The position numbers were made by a program, and so were the translations under genes. This document shows, in pieces, positions 1 to 7,833 of a stretch of DNA of 64,000 nucleotides. The notes beneath the pieces were generated by a model, which ran no database searches, had not been told where the DNA came from, and saw only the letters and a list, made by a program, of their open reading frames with translations. Source of the stretch: JBCCBV01 sp039033855 (lineage in GTDB: Bacteria; Planctomycetota; Phycisphaerae; Phycisphaerales; Phycisphaeraceae); the NCBI GenBank assembly GCA_039033855.1, contig JBCCBV010000002.1:124001-188000 (forward strand), in the 5' to 3' direction. Position 1 is the stretch's first letter. The number at the start of each line of letters is the position of its first letter.

Positions 1-393
1 CGGCTTAGAGCCGATCTGCTGCATGCCCAGCAGCTTGGGGGTGGCGAGCCATTTCACAAGTTCCCGCCGCCAAAACATCCCAAAGGAAGTCACGATGGCG
101 CCGGTTTCCTCGTCGATTTCTGGCAGCGCTGGCCGAGCCGGCCCCTTCTTATTATGCACTTCGGGCTTGAGGGCGAACGTACCCCGACTCACCCAGGCGT
201 AGGGCGAGACTTTGCCGTCGTGCTTGATCGATCCCGTAATGATCGCGTTCACGGTTGAAGCCGGCGTTGCGCCCAGGTTCGTACGCAGCTTGTCCGCGAT
301 GATCTTTTCTGTGATTTCCTGATAGTGCATCGGCTCGGCGGAATCTGTAAGAACTCGTTCGATCGCCTGCTTCCAGGTGAGTTGTTTCGCCAT
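1..393 (-). CDS. HARE-HTH domain protein (N-terminal part, cut by window edge)
   Basis: The first 131 codons of a gene that continues beyond base 1; no stop codon lies in the window. Residues 1-75 read as a HARE-type winged helix-turn-helix: MAKQLTWKQAIERVL at the start, then MHYQEITEKII and TPASTVNAIIT. Such domains occur in restriction-related and chromatin proteins and are thought to bind DNA. The segment after it (GAIVTSFGMFWRREL and onward) resembles the COG2958-type proteins, where a second, possibly GIY-YIG-like, region follows; that region lies outside the window, so this is recall and inference. The ATG at 393 has no Shine-Dalgarno, but TAACGT (bases 400-405 read on the minus strand) ends 6 nt before it, suggesting a leaderless mRNA. 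Base composition looks less GC-rich than in the rest of the window. Together with the transposase remnant next door this suggests accessory DNA. Confidence 0.7.
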   Translation of the reverse strand, partial: MAKQLTWKQAIERVLTDSAEPMHYQEITEKIIADKLRTNLGATPASTVNAIITGSIKHDGKVSPYAWVSRGTFALKPEVHNKKGPARPALPEIDEETGAIVTSFGMFWRRELVKWLATPKLLGMQQIGSKP

Positions 394-619
394 GCGTGTA
401 CGTTATCACGCGTGGTTGGCGTGGCGGCGGACCTTGACATCCCCCGTGCACTGCGCCCGTTCCAGGCCGGTAGGGGCCGGCTGAAACACGCGGCAAACGG
501 GTAGCGATACAGGTCATCTGGGCGGTGGGCGCGGGCCGGCTGTTCAGGCCGCCTGAAGCCTGGGACAACCGGGGGTCTTCGAACCAGTGGTGCCGGGCGG
601 CCGGCCGATACCCGCAGCG

Positions 620-757
620 CCGCGTGCCGCTGCGCGCCCAGGCCTTGCTGACCAGGAACACGTCGGCGATCTGTTGGGTCTTCATGCCGCGGTCGTAGGC
701 GGCGAGCACGCGATCTCGAAGCGCTTTGGGACGCGCGTGGGGGTAGGTCCGGGCCAT
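620..757 (-). pseudogene. IS630-type transposase, N-terminal remnant
   Basis: From the ATG at 757 the frame reads a typical IS630-family N-terminal helix-turn-helix: ALRDRVLAAYDRGMKTQQIA followed by DVFLVSKAWAR. Similarity stops there. The frame continues open for some 160 codons, but the text (many Arg, Pro and His in no pattern) is not transposase and has no DDE motifs. An AGGAGG Shine-Dalgarno sits 6 nt before the ATG, so the 5' end of the old gene is intact. I see no terminal inverted repeats. The remaining bases between this fragment and the HARE gene (394-619) show no gene. A degraded insertion sequence is the simplest reading. Confidence 0.6.
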
Positions 758-1238
758 CCGTGGCCTCCTGAAATGGGCGTGGGCTTCACCCTACGGCTGC
801 GCCCCCCCAGCGCAACCCGAACCTGCGGCGGATGCGCTAGAAATGGGGTCGGTACGCTCTAGCCTGACACCAGCCAAAGGATGGGCATGTTTCCAGAGAC
901 GGCCTGACACACCTGGGATCGCTCTCCGCTTCCGAAGTGCAACGCCGGCCCGCGGCCCCGGTGAATCGGCGACGCAGGGACGGGTCCCCCCCCCATCTCG
1001 ATCGCCCCCGGGCTTGCCTTAACGAACCCGATGCCTCGGGCGGGGCCATGCACCGGCGGATACCTCAATCCAGGCGTCTTGGCGGTGGCCCTTGCCATTG
1101 GGGGTGGCCGACGGCCGGGTAAAGTGCGATCCGGTCAAGTCAGACGACGGGACCACAATCGGGGGTACCGCGGGGAAGCTCAAGTCAAAACCAGGGTGCC
1201 ACGCGCATCGCAACCACTTCCTAGAGAGGCGAAACTTC
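758..1238. other. Gene-free stretch before kdgK
   Basis: About 480 bases between the transposase remnant and the kinase gene. Open frames exist on both strands, but their translations are Arg/Gly/Pro-rich and show no family resemblance. I see no tRNA, terminator or clear riboswitch. The kdgK promoter must lie in its right part, but I could not pick a convincing -35/-10 pair. Confidence 0.5.
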
Positions 1239-2288
1239 ATGTCGAATCCCAACCGAGCTCCCCGTGTCGTCACGTTTGGCGAGATCATGCTCCGGCTGAG
1301 CACGCCGGGCTTCACCCGCTTCTTGCAGACGCAGTCTTACGACGCGACCTTCGGCGGGGGCGAGGCGAACGTGGCCGCGGCGCTGGCTCAACTCGGGCTC
1401 GACGCGCGTTTTGTGACCAAGCTCCCGGAGCACGAGATCGGCCAGGCGGCCGTCAACCACCTGCGGCGTTACGGGGTGGACACGGCGCACATCGTCCGCG
1501 GGGGCGAGCGCGTGGGCGTCTACTTTTTGGAGACCGGCGCCAGCCAGCGGGCCTCGAAGGTCGTGTACGACCGGGCCCACGCAGCGGTCGCGGGTTTAGA
1601 GGCCGGAGAACTCGACCCGGCTGCCGTGTTTGAGGGGGCGAACTGGTTCCACTGGACGGGTATTACGCCGGCGCTCGGGCCGGCGCCGCAGCGGACGCTC
1701 GCGGTGCTGGTGGACGCGGCGAAGGCCGCGGGGTGCACGATTTCTTGCGACCTGAACTTCCGCAAAAAACTGTGGACCACCGAGCAGGCGCAGGCGTGTA
1801 TGACGCCGCTCATGGAGCGGGTGGACGTGTGCATCGCCAACGAGGAAGACGCCGAAAAGTCGCTGGGCATCCACGCGCCCGAGTCGGACGTCACCGCGGG
1901 CGAGCTCAACGAGGCGGGGTATGCGGAGCTGGCGAAGACGCTGAAGTCGAAGTTTGGTTTCCAGGCCGTGGCCATCACGCTGCGCGAGAGCCATTCGGCG
2001 TCGCGCAACGGCTGGTCGGCCATGCTCCACGACGACAAAGACTGCGTCACCCCAACGCGTTCCAAGCACTACGACGTGCAGCTCATCGACCGAGTAGGCG
2101 GCGGCGACAGCTTCGCCAGCGGGCTGATCTACGGCCTGCTGACCAAACCCTCGACGCGCGACGCGCTGGAGTTCGCCGTGGCCGCGTCGGCCATCAAGCA
2201 GACGATCCCGGGCGACTTCAACATCGTGACCGCCGCAGAAGTCGACAAGCTCGCAGCCGGCGACGGGTCGGGACGGGTCGAGCGCTAA
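1239..2288 (+). CDS. kdgK: PfkB-family sugar kinase, probable 2-keto-3-deoxygluconate kinase
   Basis: A 349-residue cytoplasmic kinase of the ribokinase/PfkB family. N-terminal TFGEIMLRLSTPG and GGGEANVAAALAQLG form the first PfkB signature; the C-terminal DRVGGGDSFASGLIYG is the second, with the catalytic Asp of the GGGD motif. The overall text (for example FLQTQSYDATFGGGEAN) matches KDG kinases, which phosphorylate 2-keto-3-deoxygluconate from uronate or pectin breakdown to KDPG. The start at 1239 has GAGAGG about 8 nt upstream; an ATG 49 codons earlier is open but gives a non-conserved leader. The gene is convergent with the oxidoreductase at 2321-3442 and close to a sugar ABC importer, which fits a sugar-acid utilisation role. 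The exact substrate is inferred. Confidence 0.85.
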   Translation: MSNPNRAPRVVTFGEIMLRLSTPGFTRFLQTQSYDATFGGGEANVAAALAQLGLDARFVTKLPEHEIGQAAVNHLRRYGVDTAHIVRGGERVGVYFLETGASQRASKVVYDRAHAAVAGLEAGELDPAAVFEGANWFHWTGITPALGPAPQRTLAVLVDAAKAAGCTISCDLNFRKKLWTTEQAQACMTPLMERVDVCIANEEDAEKSLGIHAPESDVTAGELNEAGYAELAKTLKSKFGFQAVAITLRESHSASRNGWSAMLHDDKDCVTPTRSKHYDVQLIDRVGGGDSFASGLIYGLLTKPSTRDALEFAVAASAIKQTIPGDFNIVTAAEVDKLAAGDGSGRVER

Positions 2289-2320
2289 GCGGCCCCCTGC
2301 GACCCGTCGGGTAGTCGCCG

Positions 2321-3442
2321 TTACCGCTCCGGCTGCGTGGGCGCCGCGTCGCCCACCCGCACGGCCTGCATCTGGGCCCGCACGCACAGCTCGGCGGCCT
2401 TGAGCGCGTGGGCCTGGGTCATCGCGGTTTCCGTGCCGTCGAGGCAGTCGCGGATCAACTGGCCGAAGTAGGCAAAGCCCACCTTGCCGTGCAGGCTCAT
2501 CTTTTGTTCGCCGTCGGTGTTCACAAGGATCAACTGGTCCGGCCCTTCGTCGGTGGCTACATCGATGTATTTGCGCAGCTCGATGTAGCCGTCGGTCCCG
2601 ACGATGAACGTCCGCCCGTCGCCCCAGGTGCGCAGGCCCTTGGGCGTGAGCCAGTCGACGCGGAAGTACATCGTGGCGCCGTTGTCGGCCACGAGCGTGG
2701 CGTCGCCGTAGTCCTCCAGTTCGGGGAACTCGGGGTGGTCGTAGTTGGCGACCTTGCTGTGGAGCACCGTGGCGTCTTTCGCCCCGGCGTAGTGCAAGAA
2801 CTGGTCGATCTGGTGCGAGCCGATGTCGCACAGGATTCCGCCGTACTTGGCGTGCTGGTAAAACCAATCGGGGCGCGACGCGGGATCGCCGATGCGGTGT
2901 GGGCCGAACCCCGTCACCTGGATCACCCGGCCGATGGCGCCCTGCTCGATCAGCGTCCCGGCGTGCATCCCGCTCTCGGTGTGCAGCCGCTCGGAGTAGT
3001 ACACGGCGTACTTCTTGCCGGTGCGGGCCACGGCCGCCTTGACCGCGTCGAGTTGTTCCAGAGAAACCAAGGGCGTCTTGTCGGTGAAGTAGTGCTTACC
3101 CGCGTCCATACAGCGGATGCCAAGCGCCGCGCGGTCCGAAGGCACCGCCGCCGACGCGACCAGCCGGACCCGGTCGTCGGCCAGCACTTCGTCCAGCGAG
3201 TTGGCGTGCCGGGCGCCCAGTTTGTCGGCGAGCGCCTTTGCCTTTGCGGGGTCGGTTTCGTCGAACACCCACCGGCACTCGGCGCCGGCCTCGGTCAGCC
3301 CGTTGACCTGCCCGTAGATGTGGCCGTGGTCCATCGCCGCCACGGCGAAGCCGAACTCGCCGGGCCCGACCACCGGCGCGGGCTTGCCTTGGGGCGCGTA
3401 GTTCATGCCGTCGGAGGTCTGGGTCATGCCTGAGTTTGTCAC
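2321..3442 (-). CDS. Gfo/Idh/MocA-family NAD(P)-dependent oxidoreductase
   Basis: A protein of about 370 residues with the Gfo/Idh/MocA layout: an N-terminal Rossmann half (FGFAVAAMDHGHIYGQVNGL, then VFDETDPAKAKALADKLGA) and a C-terminal alpha/beta half carrying GGILCDIGSHQIDQFLHYAG, whose D-x-x-x-H pair is the usual catalytic region. KHYFTDKTPLVSLEQ stands at the place of the family EKP motif, with DKTP replacing EKP. Family members oxidise or epimerise sugars and inositols. The first possible start is GTG at 3442, with ATG at 3427 and ATG at 3406 as alternatives; none has a strong Shine-Dalgarno. A TAATCT -10-like hexamer (3481-3486, minus strand) lies just inside the palindromic operator at 3491-3502. 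The gene is transcribed away from the sugar importer, so the two are probably co-regulated. Substrate unknown. Confidence 0.85.
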   Translation of the reverse strand: MTNSGMTQTSDGMNYAPQGKPAPVVGPGEFGFAVAAMDHGHIYGQVNGLTEAGAECRWVFDETDPAKAKALADKLGARHANSLDEVLADDRVRLVASAAVPSDRAALGIRCMDAGKHYFTDKTPLVSLEQLDAVKAAVARTGKKYAVYYSERLHTESGMHAGTLIEQGAIGRVIQVTGFGPHRIGDPASRPDWFYQHAKYGGILCDIGSHQIDQFLHYAGAKDATVLHSKVANYDHPEFPELEDYGDATLVADNGATMYFRVDWLTPKGLRTWGDGRTFIVGTDGYIELRKYIDVATDEGPDQLILVNTDGEQKMSLHGKVGFAYFGQLIRDCLDGTETAMTQAHALKAAELCVRAQMQAVRVGDAAPTQPER

Positions 3443-3490
3443 GAAAGGCCCGAGGGTGGGGGTTGCAAAGAGAGATGTCTAGATTACGCT

Positions 3491-3502
3491 GCAACCGGTT
3501 GC
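3491..3502. promoter_or_regulatory. LacI-type operator palindrome
   Basis: GCAACCGGTTGC is a perfect 12-bp palindrome with the central CG typical of LacI/GalR-family operators (AACCGGTT core). It lies between the divergent oxidoreductase and sugar-importer genes and directly abuts a possible minus-strand -10 (TAATCT), so a bound repressor would block that promoter. The cognate LacI-type regulator is not in the window. Confidence 0.6.
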
Positions 3503-3579
3503 GCCGCTTCCGCCGCCAATCCCCGACGGGCGACGCCTTTCGGCAGTACCGTGGCGGCTACGGCCACGGATTCTTGCTC

Positions 3580-5091
3580 ATGGATCAGACCCCGCCCCCA
3601 CCCCCTCAGCCCGCCGGCGTACAGGCCGCGTCGCAGCCCCCGGCCGCGCCCTCCGCGCCGCCGACCGCGACGCCCGCCAAGAAAGAACCGGGCGGCGGCT
3701 ACTCGCTGGGCGTGAAAATCGTCGCCATCCTCGCCCTGCTGTCCGGCGTGGCTCTGGCGTTCGTGCCCGACCCGCCCCGAGGCGAGGTCGAACTGTGGGT
3801 CTTCTCCAAAGACCACCGCGAAACCTACGACCAGATCATCGCCAATGACAAGGCCGCCGCCGCGACCGACCCCGACGCCATCCTCGGCGGGCTCGACGTG
3901 ATCGTGCTCCAGCAGCAGGGCCTGGTCCGGCGGACCCTCTCGGCGTTCTGGGCCGACACCCCCGTCGCCGACCTGATCGAGGTCGAACGCAGCGCGGTGT
4001 CGCAGTTCTTCTCGTCGCCCGTAGCCAACATCGGCTTTGTCGACCTGACCGAACGGCTCAAAGCCGACGGCATCATGGACATCGTGAACCCGCCGTCGTT
4101 CGCCCCCTGGACCACCCGCGGGCGCATCTTCGGCCTGCCGCACGACGTTCACCCCGTCATGCTGGTCTACAACCAGGAGGTGTACGACGCGGCCGGCGTG
4201 GACGTCGATTCCATCGAAACCTGGGACGACTTCCGCCGAGAGATGCAGAAGGTCACCGCCGACACCGACGGCGACGGCCGGCCCGACCGCTTCGGCATCT
4301 CGATGTGGACCACGCACCTCGATCAGATCGAGGCCCTGATGCTCCAGGCCGGCGGGGGCTCGTTCTTGCGCGACCCCGAAACCGGAGCGGACGTCATCGC
4401 CGTGTCCAGCGACGCAAACGCCATGGTCTTGGCCCACGTGGTGTCGTGGTGCGTGGGGCCCAAGCGCATCGCGGTCGATGCGCCCGAGTTCAACCCGGCC
4501 GGCAACAAGATGAAGATCGACGGCCGGGTGGCTTCGGCCATCATGCCCGACTGGCTGGCCGGCGGCTGGAAGAAAGACATGCCCAAGCTCGGCGGCAAGC
4601 TCCGCCTGATGCCTCTGCCCGCGTGGGAGCCCGGCGGTCTGCGCACCACCGTGTGGGGCGGCACGTCGCTCATGATCCCCAAGAGCGCACCCGACTTCGA
4701 AAAGGCCTGGGCCTACGCCAAACGCCTGTACCTGTCGCCCGAACTGGCCGAGGCCCTGTACCGCGGCAACAACATCATCTCGCCCGTGCGGTCGCTGTGG
4801 TCCGAACCGTTCTACCACGAGCCCGACCCGTTCTTCGGCGGTCAGGCCGTGGGCTCGCTGTTCATCGAATACGCCGACCAAGTGCCCGGGCGGACGTCCT
4901 CGCCTTACCGGGGCAACGCCCTGGCCCGCATCGGCAACGCGCTGCTCGACCTCGAGCGATACGCCAAAGACAACCAGGTGTACGAGCCCGCAGAACTCCA
5001 GGCCAAGGCCAAGGAGTTTCTGCTCGAAGCCGAGGCCCGCGTGCAGCGCGAGATCGACCGCAACGTCATCCTGAAGAACGAGCAATGGTGA
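3580..5091 (+). CDS. Sugar ABC transporter substrate-binding protein, membrane-anchored
   Basis: A 503-residue extracellular solute-binding protein (SBP_bac_1 type). After a Pro/Ala-rich segment (residues 1-42), a hydrophobic helix near residues 45-65 (YSLGVKIVAILALLSGVALA) acts as a signal anchor. There is no lipobox Cys, so it is probably tethered by this helix instead of by lipid. The mature part starts GEVELWVFSKDH and has the family's GLPHDVHPVMLVYNQEVYD segment, where sugar-binding proteins read 'G(L)P...YYNK'. ATG 3580 is chosen because the earlier in-frame start at 3436 would overlap the oxidoreductase gene and run through the operator. Two permease genes follow with a 7-nt overlap. 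No ATPase gene is present; such importers often share an MsmK/UgpC-type ATPase encoded elsewhere. Confidence 0.85.
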   Translation: MDQTPPPPPQPAGVQAASQPPAAPSAPPTATPAKKEPGGGYSLGVKIVAILALLSGVALAFVPDPPRGEVELWVFSKDHRETYDQIIANDKAAAATDPDAILGGLDVIVLQQQGLVRRTLSAFWADTPVADLIEVERSAVSQFFSSPVANIGFVDLTERLKADGIMDIVNPPSFAPWTTRGRIFGLPHDVHPVMLVYNQEVYDAAGVDVDSIETWDDFRREMQKVTADTDGDGRPDRFGISMWTTHLDQIEALMLQAGGGSFLRDPETGADVIAVSSDANAMVLAHVVSWCVGPKRIAVDAPEFNPAGNKMKIDGRVASAIMPDWLAGGWKKDMPKLGGKLRLMPLPAWEPGGLRTTVWGGTSLMIPKSAPDFEKAWAYAKRLYLSPELAEALYRGNNIISPVRSLWSEPFYHEPDPFFGGQAVGSLFIEYADQVPGRTSSPYRGNALARIGNALLDLERYAKDNQVYEPAELQAKAKEFLLEAEARVQREIDRNVILKNEQW

Positions 5092-6005
5092 GCGCAGCAC
5101 CCCCCCGCCAAGCCTCAACGCGGCGCAAGCCCGGCAAGCTCCGCGCCGGCTGGGCGCCGTACTTCTTCATCGCGCCCTTTGCGCTGACGTTCTTCATCTT
5201 CATGATCTACCCGCTGGGGTACTCGATGCTGCTGGCCACCCGGCAGACGGCCGGGCCGTCGGTTTGGCGCCCGGTCGGGCTCGCCAACTTCTACGACCTG
5301 CTGACCGACCCCGAGTTCTGGCTGGCGATGAAGAACACCTCGATCTTCGCCCTGGCGTCGATCAGCATCCAACTCCCCGCGTCGCTGGCCCTGGCCCTGC
5401 TGCTCAACCGGCCCGACGTCAAAGGCCGTGCCTTTTGGCGGATGATCTTCTTCGCGCCGTCGCTGGTCGGCCTGGCGTTTGTGGCGATTTTGGCGTCGCT
5501 GATTTTCGCCAAAAACAACGGGCTGATGAACCAGTTCACCGCGGCGTTCGGCGGCGACCCCGAGTTCCCCTGGCTCGAAACCTACATCCTGCCCGCCATC
5601 GTGATCGCCTCGTTCTGGATGTACGTCGGCTTCAACATGGTCTACTTTTTGGCCGCGCTGCAGTCGATCGACAAGAGCCTGATCGAGGCCGCCATGGTCG
5701 ACGGCGCCGGCCCGTGGGACCGCTTCCTGCACGTCACCATCCCGTCGATCCGGCCGATCGGCTCGTTCATCGTGCTGCTGTCGCTCATCGGCAGCTTCCA
5801 ACTCTTCGAGCTGCCCTACCTGCTGCTCGGCTACGGGTCCGGGCCCGACCAGCGCGGACTGACCGTGGTCATGCTGCTGTACCAACGTGGATTCGAGGTG
5901 GGCGACCTGGGCATGGCCAGCGCCATCGGCTGGGTCCTCGCCATGCTGCTGGTCGGCTTCGCCTTGGCCCAGCGATTCTTCGGCAAGTCGATGACCGGAG
6001 CCTGA
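5085..6005 (+). CDS. Sugar ABC transporter permease, MalF/UgpA type
   Basis: A 306-residue inner-membrane permease with about six transmembrane helices (first at APYFFIAPFALTFFIFMIYP). The cytoplasmic EAA loop, which docks the ATPase, is visible near residue 200 as IEAAMVDGAGPWDRFLHVTI. The ATG at 5085 overlaps the end of the binding-protein gene (ATGGTGA), so translation is probably coupled; GTG at 5088 is an alternative start. With the downstream MalG-type subunit it forms the membrane channel of a carbohydrate importer. The sugar is not evident from sequence; the neighbouring kinase suggests a sugar acid or oligouronide. Confidence 0.88.
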   Translation: MVSAAPPRQASTRRKPGKLRAGWAPYFFIAPFALTFFIFMIYPLGYSMLLATRQTAGPSVWRPVGLANFYDLLTDPEFWLAMKNTSIFALASISIQLPASLALALLLNRPDVKGRAFWRMIFFAPSLVGLAFVAILASLIFAKNNGLMNQFTAAFGGDPEFPWLETYILPAIVIASFWMYVGFNMVYFLAALQSIDKSLIEAAMVDGAGPWDRFLHVTIPSIRPIGSFIVLLSLIGSFQLFELPYLLLGYGSGPDQRGLTVVMLLYQRGFEVGDLGMASAIGWVLAMLLVGFALAQRFFGKSMTGA

Positions 6006-6009
6006 CCCC

Positions 6010-6894
6010 TTGCGCACCTTCCTCAAAAACCTGGCGATCTACGGCCCGCTGACGATCTTCGCCATCGCCACGCTCGTGCCCTTCGCCTACCTGGTCTCCT
6101 CCGCGTTCAAGACCGAAGAAGCCTTCTTCTCCTCCGTCTTCTTGCCCATGCAGGAAACCGCGCCCGGCCAGTACGCCGCGTGGTGGCAGCTCTGGAAGCT
6201 CGACTGGTCCGGCCTGACGCTGGACAACTTCAAGGTGCTGCTGTTCGAAGCGCGACCGAGCATCGGCCGGGCCGTGCTCAACTCGGTGTTCTTCGCCTCG
6301 GCGTCGGCCATCGTCGCCACGATCGGCAGCGCCATGGGCGGCTATGCGCTCTCGAAGTTCCAGTGGTTCGGCAAGAGCCTGACGCTCAACATCGTGTTGG
6401 CGTCGCTGGTCATCCCCGGCGCCTTACTCCTGGCGCCCGGCTACCAGGTGCTCTACGAGCTCGGCCTGCTCGACAGCTACGCCGGCTTGATTTTGCCCAT
6501 GGCGGCGCCGGCGTTCGGCGTGTTCCTGTTCCGGCAATCCATCATCCAGGCCGTGCCCAACGAACTGCTCGAAGCCGGACGCATCGACGGCTGCGGCGAG
6601 ATCCGACTGTTCGCCATTGTCGTGCTGCCGCTGGTCCGGCCGATGGTCGGCGCCTTCGTCCTGATCACCTTCCTGGGCTCGTGGAACAACTTCCTGGGCC
6701 CGCAGATCGTGCTGCAGACCGCCGACAAGCAGCCGCTGGCCGTTGCTGTCGCTCAGCTGCAAGGCGTGTACGGCACGGCGTTCGGGCCGATCATGGCCGG
6801 CACGGTGATCGCCGTGACCCCGATCCTGGTGCTATTCCTGATGCTGCAGCGCGACTTTATCGCCGGGCTGACCTCCGGCGCCGTCAAGGGCTAG
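6010..6894 (+). CDS. Sugar ABC transporter permease, MalG/UgpE type
   Basis: A 294-residue partner permease, five nucleotides after the MalF-type gene. The start codon is TTG (RTFLKNLAIYGPLTIF follows), and I see no better in-frame start before the first helix. About six transmembrane helices are visible, with the EAA loop LLEAGRIDGCGEIRLFAIVV and the C-terminal end FIAGLTSGAVKG, which is characteristic of MalG-type subunits. It is the last gene of the importer operon; the next gene is convergent. Confidence 0.88.
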   Translation: MRTFLKNLAIYGPLTIFAIATLVPFAYLVSSAFKTEEAFFSSVFLPMQETAPGQYAAWWQLWKLDWSGLTLDNFKVLLFEARPSIGRAVLNSVFFASASAIVATIGSAMGGYALSKFQWFGKSLTLNIVLASLVIPGALLLAPGYQVLYELGLLDSYAGLILPMAAPAFGVFLFRQSIIQAVPNELLEAGRIDGCGEIRLFAIVVLPLVRPMVGAFVLITFLGSWNNFLGPQIVLQTADKQPLAVAVAQLQGVYGTAFGPIMAGTVIAVTPILVLFLMLQRDFIAGLTSGAVKG

Positions 6895-6926
6895 CGCACG
6901 CCTCCGGTCCAAGCCGCGCCCAGGCC

Positions 6927-7724
6927 TCACGAATCGCCGAGTTCCGCCAATCGCTGCGCCGCCAGCGTGGCGCTGCGCGAGCCCGGCCCGAGTTCGACGG
7001 CCCGGCCATATGCCGCCCGCGCCGCGTCCGAGTCTTCGGCCCGTTCGAGCATCCGGCCGTGGTGGTACGCCGTGCTGGCCGCTTGACCCGGAGTGATCAT
7101 GCTCTGCGCCACCGCGGCGTCGGCGTGCTCGTAGACCCATCGCAAATCCGCCTCGCCCTGCTCGGCCGTGGTTGCGCCCGCGCCGATACGCGGCAGGTTG
7201 ATCGTCGAGACCCCCCGCAGCCAACGCACCTGCGGGTCGCCGGGCGCCGCACGCACCGCCTCGTCCAGCAACGGCACGCCCTGCGACGCCAACGCCAACT
7301 TCGTCGTGGGCAAAAACGCGTCGCGCGCGCCCAGCAGCAGGCTCGACCCCATCCAGGCCGCCAGCCGTGCGTCGGCCGGGTGATCGCGTCGCAACGCCGC
7401 CAGGCCGTCCTGCACCTCTTCGAGCGCTTCGGCGTCGCCCGCCGCCGCCTCCAGGTAACGCGTTTGAAGCGCCGCAAACCGCGCCGCCGCGTCCGGGTCC
7501 TGCGCAACCGTGGCGACGTCGCCGCTGGCGACCGCCAGGCCGTGTGCATCCTCAGCGCTCGCCCCGGCGCCCGGGCCGGCCGCACGCAGGGCGTCGGTCG
7601 ACACCGCCTCGGACGGCGGACCGCCAAAACAACCTGCGCACGTCGTGACCAGACCGAGCGTCAACACGCCGGCCCCGCCGACGACCGCCAAGCGTTTGTG
7701 ATGAACATGTCGTGACCGAACCAT
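6927..7724 (-). CDS. TPR-containing lipoprotein, unknown role
   Basis: A 265-residue exported protein. The N-terminus has a basic start, a hydrophobic run (LAVVGGAGVLTLGLVTTCAG) and a Cys in CAGC that could be an imperfect lipobox. The mature part is Ala-rich helical text with repeat-like segments (EAVRAAPGDPQVRWLRGV; AYGRAVELGPGSRSATLAAQ) typical of tetratricopeptide repeats. It recalls the T-component lipoproteins of TRAP transporters, but no TRAP genes are nearby, so I give no function. The ATG at 7724 has AGGA 9 nt upstream. The gene is divergent from the carotenoid operon. Confidence 0.65.
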   Translation of the reverse strand: MVRSRHVHHKRLAVVGGAGVLTLGLVTTCAGCFGGPPSEAVSTDALRAAGPGAGASAEDAHGLAVASGDVATVAQDPDAAARFAALQTRYLEAAAGDAEALEEVQDGLAALRRDHPADARLAAWMGSSLLLGARDAFLPTTKLALASQGVPLLDEAVRAAPGDPQVRWLRGVSTINLPRIGAGATTAEQGEADLRWVYEHADAAVAQSMITPGQAASTAYHHGRMLERAEDSDAARAAYGRAVELGPGSRSATLAAQRLAELGDS

Positions 7725-7833
7725 GCCGCATCGTCCTGGGGAGCACGGCCTATCATCGGCCTTTATCGACAGAACCGCCAGCGGTTCGCCCCAACTCCAC
7801 GCCGCGTCACGCCGGCAAACGAACGCACGCACC

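Noticed and set aside
2299..2318. Possible bidirectional terminator between kdgK and the oxidoreductase gene
   Set aside because: The stem GCGAC...GTCGC is short, bulged and has no U-tract.
2408..3433. Long plus-strand open frame opposite the oxidoreductase gene
   Set aside because: Translation is Val/Gly/His/Arg-rich without family resemblance; it is the antisense shadow of GC-biased codons. The same applies to 3484-5118 and 5115-6026 on the minus strand.
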